DNA from: Methylococcales bacterium
GTDB lineage: Bacteria > Pseudomonadota > Gammaproteobacteria > Methylococcales > Methylomonadaceae
NCBI GenBank assembly: GCA_026399075.1
Contig: JAPLRR010000084.1
Span: forward strand, 62,001 to 126,000
DNA: 64,000 bases
Reading direction: 5' to 3'
Shown here: positions 54,301 through 61,800 of the stretch, one piece after another
Position numbering within the stretch: position 1 is the stretch's first letter
Layout of the letters: the number at the start of each line of letters is the position of its first letter
Translations under genes and position numbers: made by a program
The notes under the pieces: model-generated
The model's input: the letters and a program-made list of their open reading frames with translations, nothing else
Told to the model about the DNA's origin: nothing
The model's database searches: none

Positions 54301-55749
54301 GCTGAGGAGCGCGTTCGAGCCTGTGTTGGAGATGAGGGCATGCACCTGGTCGAGCATATTTTGTTACGTCCGCAGACTGGAGCACACTGCGACCACCTGC
54401 TTCCCGTTTGTACAGAATTCGATAGTTCAAGTCAGTTGTGCACCCTGGAATGGCAGGAAGACCTTGATCCAGACGATCCTTGTTCAGAGGAGAATAACCA
54501 GAAGTTGACATACGTCCCCGGAGCGGACCCCTATTCTTTTTGGGCGACGGTGGTGCTGCCAAGCTGGACCGAGCGCTTCCGTAATAGTGAAAATCGGCAT
54601 TTTTTCCGGCAGATGCTCTACCGCGAGGTACCGGCCATGGTGGCGTTGAATATCATCTGGCTCGGTCCGCGGCAAATGTATGAATTCGAGAAGGCGTTTA
54701 AATCCTGGCTCAGTTCAAGGCACTTTCCGTCCGCCCTTTGTCAAAGCGAGAGTGATCCCTTCTGCTGCATGGTTAATTTTATCGGGAAGTTATGCAGTGA
54801 ACCCCTTTGTCCAGATCCGGATACCATCGCCGCAACCTGTGATTGTATTAACTGTAAGCTCCATTTGATGTCAGTTGCTTCTACGGCTAATATTTTAAAT
54901 AAAGGCCGTAATCTGGTGATCGTCGCCCTTGTAGATACAAAGCTACACATTCGTATTTTTGATGTCAGTGGAAAAAGGGTTATTGATAAGGCAGAGAACG
55001 ATCTAGCGAACGGTAATACTCTGAAGGCTTTCAAGGAGATGTTAAGCTCTTTCTCTGATAAATCACGCCTATCCTATCAACAAAAACAAAATATTATTCA
55101 TAACGCAACATCATTAGCAGGTTACACCCTTAACAACGAGGGGATGGTGCCGGATAACGAGTGCATAGAAACATCGGAAAGCCTGTTTTGGTTACCTTGC
55201 AAATCCGGAGAGATCCCTAAGATTATCGAGTGCGAGGCCACTGACGTAGCCGAGATCACTAACGACAATGAGGTATTTGAGGGCAGCGTATTTATGGTAG
55301 ATGTCGCTGCCATTCGCAGGACAATAACCGAACGTACAGAAGCACTGAACAAATATATTCGTGCCGTTGATTTTGCACCGGTAAGGAGTATGAAAAGCTA
55401 TGATAGGATAAATCATTTCCTGAAAAATCCTGCAACTCTGGATGCTTTCAAGCAGCTACACGCGCAGATGATGCAGGATATCTCGCAAATAGAAACAAGG
55501 GCGGGTAAGCTACTTACGAACGTTTATCAAATTGCCTTCTGGTACCTCCTCGATCATCTGGTGCAAGAACATCCGTATGAGATTCAATCTGTAGTCAAGG
55601 AAGCGTTGCCCCAGTTGCTGCATGAGATGGAGGCAAAGGGACTGGTGTTGGATGAACTTGCAAAGGGCTGGATGGGAGAGGTCTTTGGTGAGTTATTCGG
55701 AGCTACCACTGCCAAAATTGTCAACGAGTATCTGACGCTTATAAAATAA
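48319..55749 (+). CDS. Giant eCIS baseplate protein (Afp12-like) with repeat modules
   Basis: 2476 residues. The N-terminus (KIWTDHNAHDPGVTILEELC, YALIDLGYRTTLPM) is the Afp12/baseplate-J-type wedge start. A conserved part runs to about residue 780 (DFPLVYGIGKGGLPNEATPL, QLKGYLLFYDQLLANYLAQI). From about 915 to 1990 lie at least nine YegP/DUF1508-like beta-beta-alpha units (Y-F-L-d...Y-s-r-ea). The core resumes with MHLVEHILLRPQTGAHCDHL, FWATVVLPSWTERFRNSENR and WLGPRQMYEFEKAF. Two copies of the mobile module sit at about 1757-1833 and 2194-2272. It likely completes the baseplate wedges; the insertions may project outward. Confidence 0.85.
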   Translation: MTREIEKKIDVIAQNDPFSAQRPHFDFQALRREGLKHIGDLSGKIWTDHNAHDPGVTILEELCYALIDLGYRTTLPMQDLLAQPRDDSPKPTEDDSPRHENFFTPLEILSCNPTTVLDFRKLLLDIDGVRNAWLEPAESDAPLYLYLSEHLENPKPQCCSADESKTRPNQVALNGLYNVLIQKEINFDEEKLFKSVKEMLSAHRNLCEDFSAIRILQSLEVGICADVDLEDTADAATVYEAIIRAVKGYISPEIVYYTLRELLDKGRAIEDIFAGRPKLGSRSAGFVDTEELEALPFRDKLQGSDLYAAILAVKGVLAVRNLSFHTDGTIEGKTIQRVVVSSGSAAVFSLERTCINLQASQGMLFLNKERIHRRLQESGKPRRGLEHLDLPIPEGRYRKGLADYYSIQHDFPLVYGIGKGGLPNEATPLRKVQAMQLKGYLLFYDQLLANYLAQIGNLRHLFSLQVESKRPGAERHTYFSQDLESVPDLERLFPRHPGKALSDGSILAIPVANDARMAKRLEELRAYPLTELLITDSCKCTPEEIPHFSDVNKSLREIRIRQSIREFHLGDYSLELSRDRNGYLFILRIKQSCALLLVSYQRYKNQDEAREAANFAAFLASRPEYYARRLQQINLNGSQIEYQFNLVFDPAAYSAYLQFLFENEALYLQRREAFLDHLLARFATQFTDYALLRFSAEVEDTSESRQTVEDKSRFLSRIDDLSRDRGRAYDYLQSAWGTENVSGFEKRVSLLAGMKDYSRRHLCKYEVVERFRMEIEDPNGIPWFSSIDTYPSRDKLAEAKRNLLEQLRDPKSYQGLQRRTRDFNPISVGRIFSCVATDENIVVSRYVYALILKGSNGDELRESSKNDYATQPLAWRGISKFIKEIENDSGLKLVKTGPKRLLFIDNRQIQCHVDPIITYKWYRYDLQGEPIATASAPYPSPTAAIQDFAHSADFGDLIVSKLDAAIWSLSIGEEYPPLVSIHAFDNELEAKRAWLRAKSDGQLRTRYQQNTEPGRLGTRITLTTEGSIVIASAMISQQDSLSIDEYIAHCQAEFGRDTEKLKFSTLPTAYGWRLAKQGENALAGDDVTMEGALFFRDVPGAIFGLLDALVAVKDAKNYFAAGSEDNPDYRILLRSSGGPFIATTPSYANAKERNKNLKLVQDRLMRLHPPLEVREEPRLYSWKLCHTTDEQVVLESSKEKVFGSEAAAKTDFEIFIQRIHQEQPASPVGQQVYAIDLKKIEDKYRFVYCQNGPNGEALPLLRSAEEYDGKEVRGKYEEFVKAMAQMQWKKGSLVGKDVPTAVLDYDSKENRASVDRILAYRMPNNVSRENSVKPKWIYRLLDRDNPIAKSKKSYPTREDAEKEKNGICGYKPCREYEPCPKKDIVRVICPALDPGKYHYALFLGTKDKNEVECATLISYMGYTSEDAARKAGEENWLALIERAEDKGNYGDDNIIAVKEAYAESTGSECDKAGIHRAVKPEGVKTEDAVTRAKCYPIRITYKKDDKGNPTLQVLGFHFQGYDEKTDTSLWRSTIDYKDVDQALVAYQLFLTVLGNIESCRIECDEGCYRIHLVEILAESKDFETEAEAWGDMPKVTENECGRSSCPAQGVRLFDQTATSETAFVPVLLLLDGDYYRFEVVAKEYVLAKHSCEYPSRKERDEAIKGLCQWAKDGRFDFSYLPDPKIENLIRQNGFLQFNLGKGYFLRSFKALPNLQESDAQKIVDDWLWLASSSRNYRWHGYDLGLMLADATCGLLDEGKNLVIVALVSNNLHIRIFDSKGEKVVDKAEHELVSGAPLEELKKCLKPLPDQSKLPLKNKREIIDMTISIADYIRGEKEYTNKWYLVNPLESNSEIATIEHENDSVDIEAFNELVRAYPVYKKNDGYRFRLYYPENGSRLDDELRICGCHDADDGKQQALQSFCDQVYIYESTGSYPCRAAAENAFKRFLDLLAEFDNYKDEEETGLGTFSFSIIDREKVLASHPYNHPDRTSAMRAEERVRACVGDEGMHLVEHILLRPQTGAHCDHLLPVCTEFDSSSQLCTLEWQEDLDPDDPCSEENNQKLTYVPGADPYSFWATVVLPSWTERFRNSENRHFFRQMLYREVPAMVALNIIWLGPRQMYEFEKAFKSWLSSRHFPSALCQSESDPFCCMVNFIGKLCSEPLCPDPDTIAATCDCINCKLHLMSVASTANILNKGRNLVIVALVDTKLHIRIFDVSGKRVIDKAENDLANGNTLKAFKEMLSSFSDKSRLSYQQKQNIIHNATSLAGYTLNNEGMVPDNECIETSESLFWLPCKSGEIPKIIECEATDVAEITNDNEVFEGSVFMVDVAAIRRTITERTEALNKYIRAVDFAPVRSMKSYDRINHFLKNPATLDAFKQLHAQMMQDISQIETRAGKLLTNVYQIAFWYLLDHLVQEHPYEIQSVVKEALPQLLHEMEAKGLVLDELAKGWMGEVFGELFGATTAKIVNEYLTLIK
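51075..54330 (+). repeat. Array of YegP/DUF1508-like units in the Afp12-like protein
   Basis: Diverged units start near 51075, 51211, 51530, 51705, 51858, 52324, 52509, 53215, 53970 and 54221. Each begins with a Y/W-x-hydrophobic strand, then a short strand with ILA or VLES-like residues, then Y/F-x-S/T-R/x-EDA or similar and a helix. They are far more diverged than the 70-residue repeats of the preceding gene. Confidence 0.55.
53583..53815 (+). repeat. Mobile ~75-residue module, copy 2
   Basis: Encodes KNLVIVALVSNNLHIRIFDS, KVVDKAEHELVSGAPLEELK and a tail REIIDMTISIADY. Closest in order and spacing to the copies at 46762 and 54898. Confidence 0.8.
54898..55131 (+). repeat. Mobile ~75-residue module, copy 3
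   Basis: Encodes RNLVIVALVDTKLHIRIFDV, RVIDKAENDLANGNTLKAFK and a tail NIIHNATSLAGYTL. It interrupts the C-terminal part of the Afp12-like protein. Confidence 0.8.
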
Positions 55750-55758
55750 GGCTAAGTC

Positions 55759-57582
55759 ATGGAAAACCGCCACCTCATTGCGAAACAGGTGTTCGAACTA
55801 AGAGTCGGTTTGGATGCGGGGCATATTTCACAACTCCAGGAATCTTTTAGCAGGCAATATTGGCAATCGGTCGTTCCTGCCTTCGAACATCTGTTTGATC
55901 GGCTGGTTGCCCCGGATCAACTGGTGCGTGTTGACCGACTTGAGCTTGAAGTGGGGCGCTGGTCGGCTGAGGATATTTTTTCTGGCCGGTTTACCGAAAA
56001 CCTAGTGTCGCACCTTGAAGCCGAGATTTCAAGGGCCTTGCGGGGCACGGGGATCAAGGCCGATATGCAGCCGCTTCGCACATGCCGCTTCAATAACTGG
56101 TTGTATTTTCTGGAACATGGTTACCTGCCAGTGGACGTGGCCCAACCCGATTCGCTGCCGGAGTGGCAACAACAGGTTTTTGAGACTTTAGTCTCCGAGA
56201 GCAGTGCATTGCAACGTTTTCGCATGCTTGTGTATAGGCGTCCGGTCGTGCTAGAACGGTTGATTCTCCAGCACGACCAGGAATTTTTAAAGCAGCTCCT
56301 TGAGTTCTTGACCAACCGCACACAGAATGATTTACGGAGGCTGGTTGACGATGTCGTCGGTGAGGTTGTTCGAGCCGCTACCGAATTGTCGGATCATATC
56401 CACGCAGTTGGCAAAATAACCCCGTCAAAATCCGAAAGCATTGCCGCTGCGCTGTTCAATATTTTGGCAGATCTGTTGAATCTCCAACCGGACAGTCAAC
56501 ATGCAGCCGAGTTGAAGAGACGCATCACACTGGCCTTGGAAAAGGAGGCTTCGAATCCCCAGACATTGGCGCAATGGCTAATTCAGGCAGATTCCTGGAG
56601 GATGCTGCTCAGTGGTTTAGCGCGGCCTGAGATATCCAGCAACATCAGTGACCGAATCAGCAAAGCGCTTGGAGAAACCGCTGGCCTGCGGAGTCTTGTG
56701 GCAGAATTCAGCACTGGACCGACCTTCCCGACGCGAGATCTGCTGCGTCGAGTTGAACTGGCTGTCTGGCGGATTCTCATCCACGAAGTCGTCATCAACA
56801 GGCAGCAAAGTAATACTTCCACGCTGATGGCCAGAGTTATCCGTTCCGATGCCTTGTTGCCATGGCGGGGAATGCTTATGAGAAGGCTCGATGCAACAAG
56901 GGATATGAAAGGACGCGATGAGGCTTGGACGCGGGTGATACAGGCCATTGAGGCGCTTACGCATTCGTCTCTGAACGTTACTGGCAGTCAAGATAATCCT
57001 ATAGAGGTGCTTGCCAAGCGAGAAATGCCTGCAGCAGAAGAAACGGAGAAACAAAACATCTCCGATGCAAAAGAAGCCGATCTATACTACGTTAATTCGG
57101 CGGGTATCATTCTGTTTCATCCTTTTCTTCAGCGGTTCTTTCAAAACTTGGGCTTATGTAAGGATGGCGTATTTATCGATGAAACCAGCCGCCAGCGGGC
57201 AGTCTGCCTGGTGCATCACTTAGCAACGGGTGAGGTGCACACCCCCGAATATCAGCTGGTATTGCCCAAGTTCCTCTGCGGGATGCCTTTGAATGCACCT
57301 ATCGATCACTTTATTGAAATTGATGCGGCAGAGCAGTCCGAGAGTGAAAACTTAATTCTCGCCGCTGTTAAACATTGGGACGCGCTAGGCAAGGTTTCGC
57401 CTGATTGGTTGCGGGAGATGTTCTTACGGCGAGATGGCAAATTGGAGAGGGGTGAAACTGGGTGGCAGCTTTCAGTGGAACGCAAGGCCCAAGACATTCT
57501 ACTTGACCGGTTGCCCCATGGCTGGGGGCTGGGCATCGTGAAACTGCCATGGATGAATGATTTACTGCGCATCGAATGGTGA
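55759..57582 (+). CDS. eCIS tape-measure-type protein (CIS_TMP family)
   Basis: 607 residues of the family annotated as contractile injection system tape measure protein (Afp14/Pvc14 position). The N-terminus HLIAKQVFELRVGLDAGHIS and the C-terminal LYYVNSAGIILFHPFLQRFF, LVHHLATGEVHTPEYQLVLP and GWQLSVERKAQDILLDRLPH are diagnostic. Helical throughout. It should help set tube length or nucleate assembly. Confidence 0.9.
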   Translation: MENRHLIAKQVFELRVGLDAGHISQLQESFSRQYWQSVVPAFEHLFDRLVAPDQLVRVDRLELEVGRWSAEDIFSGRFTENLVSHLEAEISRALRGTGIKADMQPLRTCRFNNWLYFLEHGYLPVDVAQPDSLPEWQQQVFETLVSESSALQRFRMLVYRRPVVLERLILQHDQEFLKQLLEFLTNRTQNDLRRLVDDVVGEVVRAATELSDHIHAVGKITPSKSESIAAALFNILADLLNLQPDSQHAAELKRRITLALEKEASNPQTLAQWLIQADSWRMLLSGLARPEISSNISDRISKALGETAGLRSLVAEFSTGPTFPTRDLLRRVELAVWRILIHEVVINRQQSNTSTLMARVIRSDALLPWRGMLMRRLDATRDMKGRDEAWTRVIQAIEALTHSSLNVTGSQDNPIEVLAKREMPAAEETEKQNISDAKEADLYYVNSAGIILFHPFLQRFFQNLGLCKDGVFIDETSRQRAVCLVHHLATGEVHTPEYQLVLPKFLCGMPLNAPIDHFIEIDAAEQSESENLILAAVKHWDALGKVSPDWLREMFLRRDGKLERGETGWQLSVERKAQDILLDRLPHGWGLGIVKLPWMNDLLRIEW

Positions 57583-57586
57583 ACAT

Positions 57587-58243
57587 ATGACAAGAAACGG
57601 GTTATTGGATATGAAAATACAACACACACAGCATACTGATCGCCTGGAGCAGTTGTACCACCAGGTAAAAGATTTAGAATTAGGCCTGCTACTTTCCGGC
57701 TTGACTATCCTGGTCAAGGATACGGAAATTTACCTGACGGCCTATGGACTGGATAACGCAATGGCCGAAGGGTTTCGACTCACCTACCTCGGTATGCTCA
57801 GTGATAACCGTTATTACTGGGAACAGTTTAGTCCAAACCTATATCTTCCGCTGAAGGAAGCCGGGCTCCCGGAAGGATTTGCCAGTGACGCCGCCAAGTG
57901 CAAAGCGGATCTTGAACCACTAACTTATGGTGTCCTGGAAACCGAATGGCTGCGGGCGCCGGGCTGGCATTTTCTGAAGACCTATTCGGGCCAGAGAAAA
58001 AATGACATCCTTCGCGACATCACGCTTGTAGATTTGAAAGCCGCTTTTTGTGAAGGCAGGAATCCCTACAAGCGCGACAGCAACGGTGATAGTGATCAGA
58101 AATGCACAAGTCCGTTCAAGCCAATTGAAGGATTGGTCGGGCGGCTCATCGGCACTGAGCAGAAATGGAGTGAATTCTGGTATCCGGTGATGCTTTATCT
58201 GGCGCTTCTGCTCCATAAAACCAATTTCTCAACCTTGGAGTGA
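57587..58243 (+). CDS. Unknown last gene of the eCIS operon
   Basis: 218 residues from ATG 57587 (MTRNGLLDMKIQ); ATG 57611 is an alternative. I do not recognise it. It opens with a helical region (DRLEQLYHQVKDLELGLLLS), then YLTAYGLDNAMAEGFRLTYL, a Trp-containing centre and a hydrophobic end (WYPVMLYLALLLHKTNF). It follows the tape-measure gene by 4 nt, in the place where many eCIS have the AAA+ ATPase, but has no Walker motif. Role unknown. Confidence 0.65.
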   Translation: MTRNGLLDMKIQHTQHTDRLEQLYHQVKDLELGLLLSGLTILVKDTEIYLTAYGLDNAMAEGFRLTYLGMLSDNRYYWEQFSPNLYLPLKEAGLPEGFASDAAKCKADLEPLTYGVLETEWLRAPGWHFLKTYSGQRKNDILRDITLVDLKAAFCEGRNPYKRDSNGDSDQKCTSPFKPIEGLVGRLIGTEQKWSEFWYPVMLYLALLLHKTNFSTLE

Positions 58244-58309
58244 TCTTCCTGTGGCGAGCCAATGAGGGCGGCACAAGGAAAAACTACCACTTCCTCCAGA
58301 ACTGCCCCA

Positions 58310-58816
58310 TTATTCCAACGGGGCTAACGGCGCCTTTCTCTCCGTGCGGAGGTCCAAATGACTCTGCCCGAGATCGTCACGCATCGCCAGCGTAAGTTTT
58401 CGAAATAGTACCGCCGAGTGCGGACTGTCGAGCCCATGCGACGCGATGCTATCCCGCAGTTTGCCAAAGCCCTCTATTACCGCCCGACTGCCAAGCAGCG
58501 CAAGACCCTGCTCAATTCTCGACCGCATCGCCGGCGACATGTCCTGCTGCTGCAATGCCCCAAGCGCCAATTGGTATAAGCGGTAACGCTGCACCAGAAG
58601 ACCCTGCTGAGCCAACTCCCTGAATCCAGAACGGATGGCACCCGACAGGAACAGCACAACGAAGATCGTCAAAACACCTATTAGGGTGGCGCGAGGCTGC
58701 TCTGTCGGTGCCAAGAGGGCGTATTGCGCGACAACCCAGACCACGCTGTGGTAGCCGGCATAGCCAAGCAGGATCAGGATAAGAAGGGTGAGCAAAGTGC
58801 GCATGAGTACAATCAT
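58310..58816 (-). CDS. Two-helix membrane protein paired with the DUF4157 gene
   Basis: 168 residues. Two membrane segments (LLTLLILILLGYAGYHSVVW, residues 6-30; LIGVLTIFVVLFLSGAI, about 44-60) are followed by a cytoplasmic helical domain (LYQLALGALQQQDMSPAMRS). No recognised family. Its ATG overlaps the DUF4157 stop by 4 nt, so translation is coupled. Position fits an immunity protein or loading partner of the large protein, which is inference only. Confidence 0.7.
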   Translation of the reverse strand: MIVLMRTLLTLLILILLGYAGYHSVVWVVAQYALLAPTEQPRATLIGVLTIFVVLFLSGAIRSGFRELAQQGLLVQRYRLYQLALGALQQQDMSPAMRSRIEQGLALLGSRAVIEGFGKLRDSIASHGLDSPHSAVLFRKLTLAMRDDLGQSHLDLRTERKAPLAPLE

Positions 58817-61800
58817 TCCTCTGTGTGATGAATGATCCCATTGCTATCTACCGTAAGACGGCGAAGGTTTGAGTTTGGAGGACGAGCAATTACCCATTTT
58901 CCGGTATCCTTAATTTGATATGGCATCCGGTAACCAGCTTGTGTCAGCTTATCCGACATACCAGCTTCATTAATTGATTTTTCTTCCCAAGATTGTTGGT
59001 TCTTCTCCTGCAAATCACTAACTTCTAATGCCTCAGAAACCAGCTTAATAATTCCATCCAACTGTTTGTCAGCTGTATTTTTGACCTTATCCTTATCCGG
59101 GATAGGAGCTGCCTCACCTCGCCGTGTGCCATTAGTTTCTTCGAATCCTTCTTCTCTCATCTCTTTATTCTCTTTTTTGATTGCTTCATTGGTCCTTTTG
59201 ACCTGTCGATCACGTAGTATTCCAAAGACTCCTGTAATTTCTTCGAGTATATCCTTACCAGCGCTTTCGCTTGCGACCTTACCACCTTCGCCACCTGTTT
59301 CGTATTGATCTTGGATCACGCCCAATTTTGTCCGATATCCTTTGCCGCTCATTTCTAAATTAAATTGCTCCCTATCATCTTTTTCCGTATTATTTTTTTC
59401 TTTTGCTGCGCCTAAGTAGATCATTATAGTTAGCATCCCTTTGTCGAAGCGACTTAGAACTTTGCGCGATCGCTCGTTAAAGCCAACTGCATCTCTGAGA
59501 CTTTTGGCATTGGTAAAGGGGATTATGTGCTCAGATTGGGTATGATGAATAAGAGGTCCTTTAGTATTGCGTGAGGGCTGTTCTCCGTGAACCTCTTCGT
59601 TTCCGATTCCTTTTGCACTACCTAGTTTTTTGGGGACTGATTTCTTGGCTTTTTGAACGTATTCAAAATCCCAGTTTTCCCCAGCACTTGTAACACTAGT
59701 AATTTCTATTACACCCGAATGGTCCAGATTGACCTTATTCTTAATCGCTTCCGCTTCGTCCTGCTTAACCTCTCCTTCGTCAGATTCGCGATCAGCTTCG
59801 GTGTCGATCTCCTGCAGCGCGGCGGCAATAGTGTCTTTGCCGTCATCCTTATCTCCACCAAAAAGCCGTAGTATCCAGTCCTTAATACTCGTCATCACCT
59901 GTTTTATACCGTCCCGGACCTTTTTGCGAAGCTTTTCGATTTCGTCTTTGATGGCATCCACTGCGCCGTCCAGGCCGACGACCGCCGCCAGGATGGCCAT
60001 GGCCACGGGAATCGCTGCTGCCAAGGCGCGTTCAAGGACCTCGGCGGCGGCAGGGAGAATCCCTTTGATGATGTCGCCGATCCGGTCCAGGACTCGTTCG
60101 ATCATTTCGAAGATCTCCTTGGCCTTGCTCATGATCGCCTCGACGAGGGCGAACACGTCGATGACGGTTGTGATCACCGCCATGACCCCCGTGGGATCCA
60201 GCTTCTTGGCGACCCAGGCCATCGCCCTTTTGACGACGGTCTGTTCCAGCCAGCCGACGATACCGTCCAGGATGAAGTCCCAGATACTGCCCACGGCATT
60301 GGACAGCCGATCCCAGAAGCTCTCGCCTTCTTTGCTCTCGGTGATCAACTTCTGGAACCAGTCCCAGGCGTTTGAGATGGCGCCGATGATTCTCTGTATC
60401 TTCGCTTTCAGTCCTTTCTTACCGGTAACCTCTTCCAGGATCTCGAGCAGCATATCTACTGTGATGCCAAGAACCTGGAAGGCCAACTTCAACATGGACT
60501 TGAAGCTGATATCTTGGGGCATCTCTATGTCGGTGCCTTCGAGCTGACTAAACAGCCAGGCCTGCAATCCGCCGAGCAGGTGCTTTCCGATGTTGTTGAA
60601 GAACCTTTCCAAGCCGAGCTTCATGGCGCGCAGCAAGTTGCCAAGGAAGCCCAGCGGATCGTTCAAAATGTCGCCAAGCGCTTGGGCGCCTTTGGCAATG
60701 ACGCGCGTGACGAGTTGGGGCGGCAGCCCCAGAATATCGAGCATGGTGCTGAAGAAGGTCCAGATGGCCCCCCGAAGGTTGCCGTCTACAAAAACCTGCT
60801 TCAGGATGGTGATGGCAGCGGCCTGTAGGCGCTCCCAAATTCCCTCGGCCTTCTGAAGCTTTTGGAAAAACGGCAGCCGCCCCAGGATCTGCGTCAGGAA
60901 GAACTCTTTGATGGGATCCTTGATGCATTTGGGTAGCAACATCCAGAGGGGCCCCAGCAAAAAGTCTGGCAGGTAACCGAGGATATTTCCCAGAATCTGC
61001 CCGATTTTCACCAAGGTATCGTAAACGGGTTGCAAGAACTCACCCAACTTATGCAAGCCCTGGCTGGCTAGATCGAACAGCGCCGCAACCTTCGACTGCA
61101 CCCAATCATAGATATCGTTCGCCTTGGTTTCGACCCAGTCAATCAGGCCCGAGGCGAGATTCAGCAGGCTGATGCTCCGCACTGAGGCGAAGAACTGCGT
61201 TACCGAAGCGTAGATATTGCCGATGGTGCCACTGACCCAAGTGGCGGCGGAGGCAATGCTGCCGCGGAACGATTCCAGCGACTGCTGGATTGCGGGTAGG
61301 ATCTGGTCCCGCAGACTGGTTTGATCGGCGATGTTGCCAACGTTCGAGGCGTCTTCTCCCATGCCGGTCGCGGTGGCAACGGCCTGTTGGAGCCAATCCT
61401 GAATGGTAGCCCGGAGGTTGAGGATGGCGCTCAGCGGTATTAACGCCTGGATCTTCCCAACCAGAGCGCGAGCTGGCTCGATGATGGGGCGCAATTCCTC
61501 TTTGATGCCTTCCCAAGTCTCGCTTGCCTTGCGTTGTGCCCATTGGATCAGCCCTTCCTCACCGGTTTCATCGTAGTTCAATCCGAGAAGTCCCTTGATG
61601 ACATCCCAGGCACTGCCTATGGTCTCGCGAACCGGAAGCAGCCAATTCCAGATGTTTTTGCCGATTTCCTGCACCCAATTCCAAACGTGGGCAGCTTTCT
61701 GCTTCAGCCACTCGATAGCGGGCAGACCAAAGGACTGCCAGATGTCGGTAAAGAAGTCGATGGCCGGCTGGAAGAAGGTGACGATGGCATCCCAAGCCTC

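Noticed and set aside
32983-58243. Prophage or type VI secretion system
   Set aside because: No capsid, portal, terminase, integrase or lysis genes, and no TssJLM membrane complex or ClpV. DUF4255, DUF5908, CIS_TMP and LysM genes in this order define an eCIS.
59729-60547. 272-codon plus-strand frame opposite the DUF4157 gene
   Set aside because: A Ser-rich antisense shadow of an amphipathic-helix coding region; no start signal and no motif.
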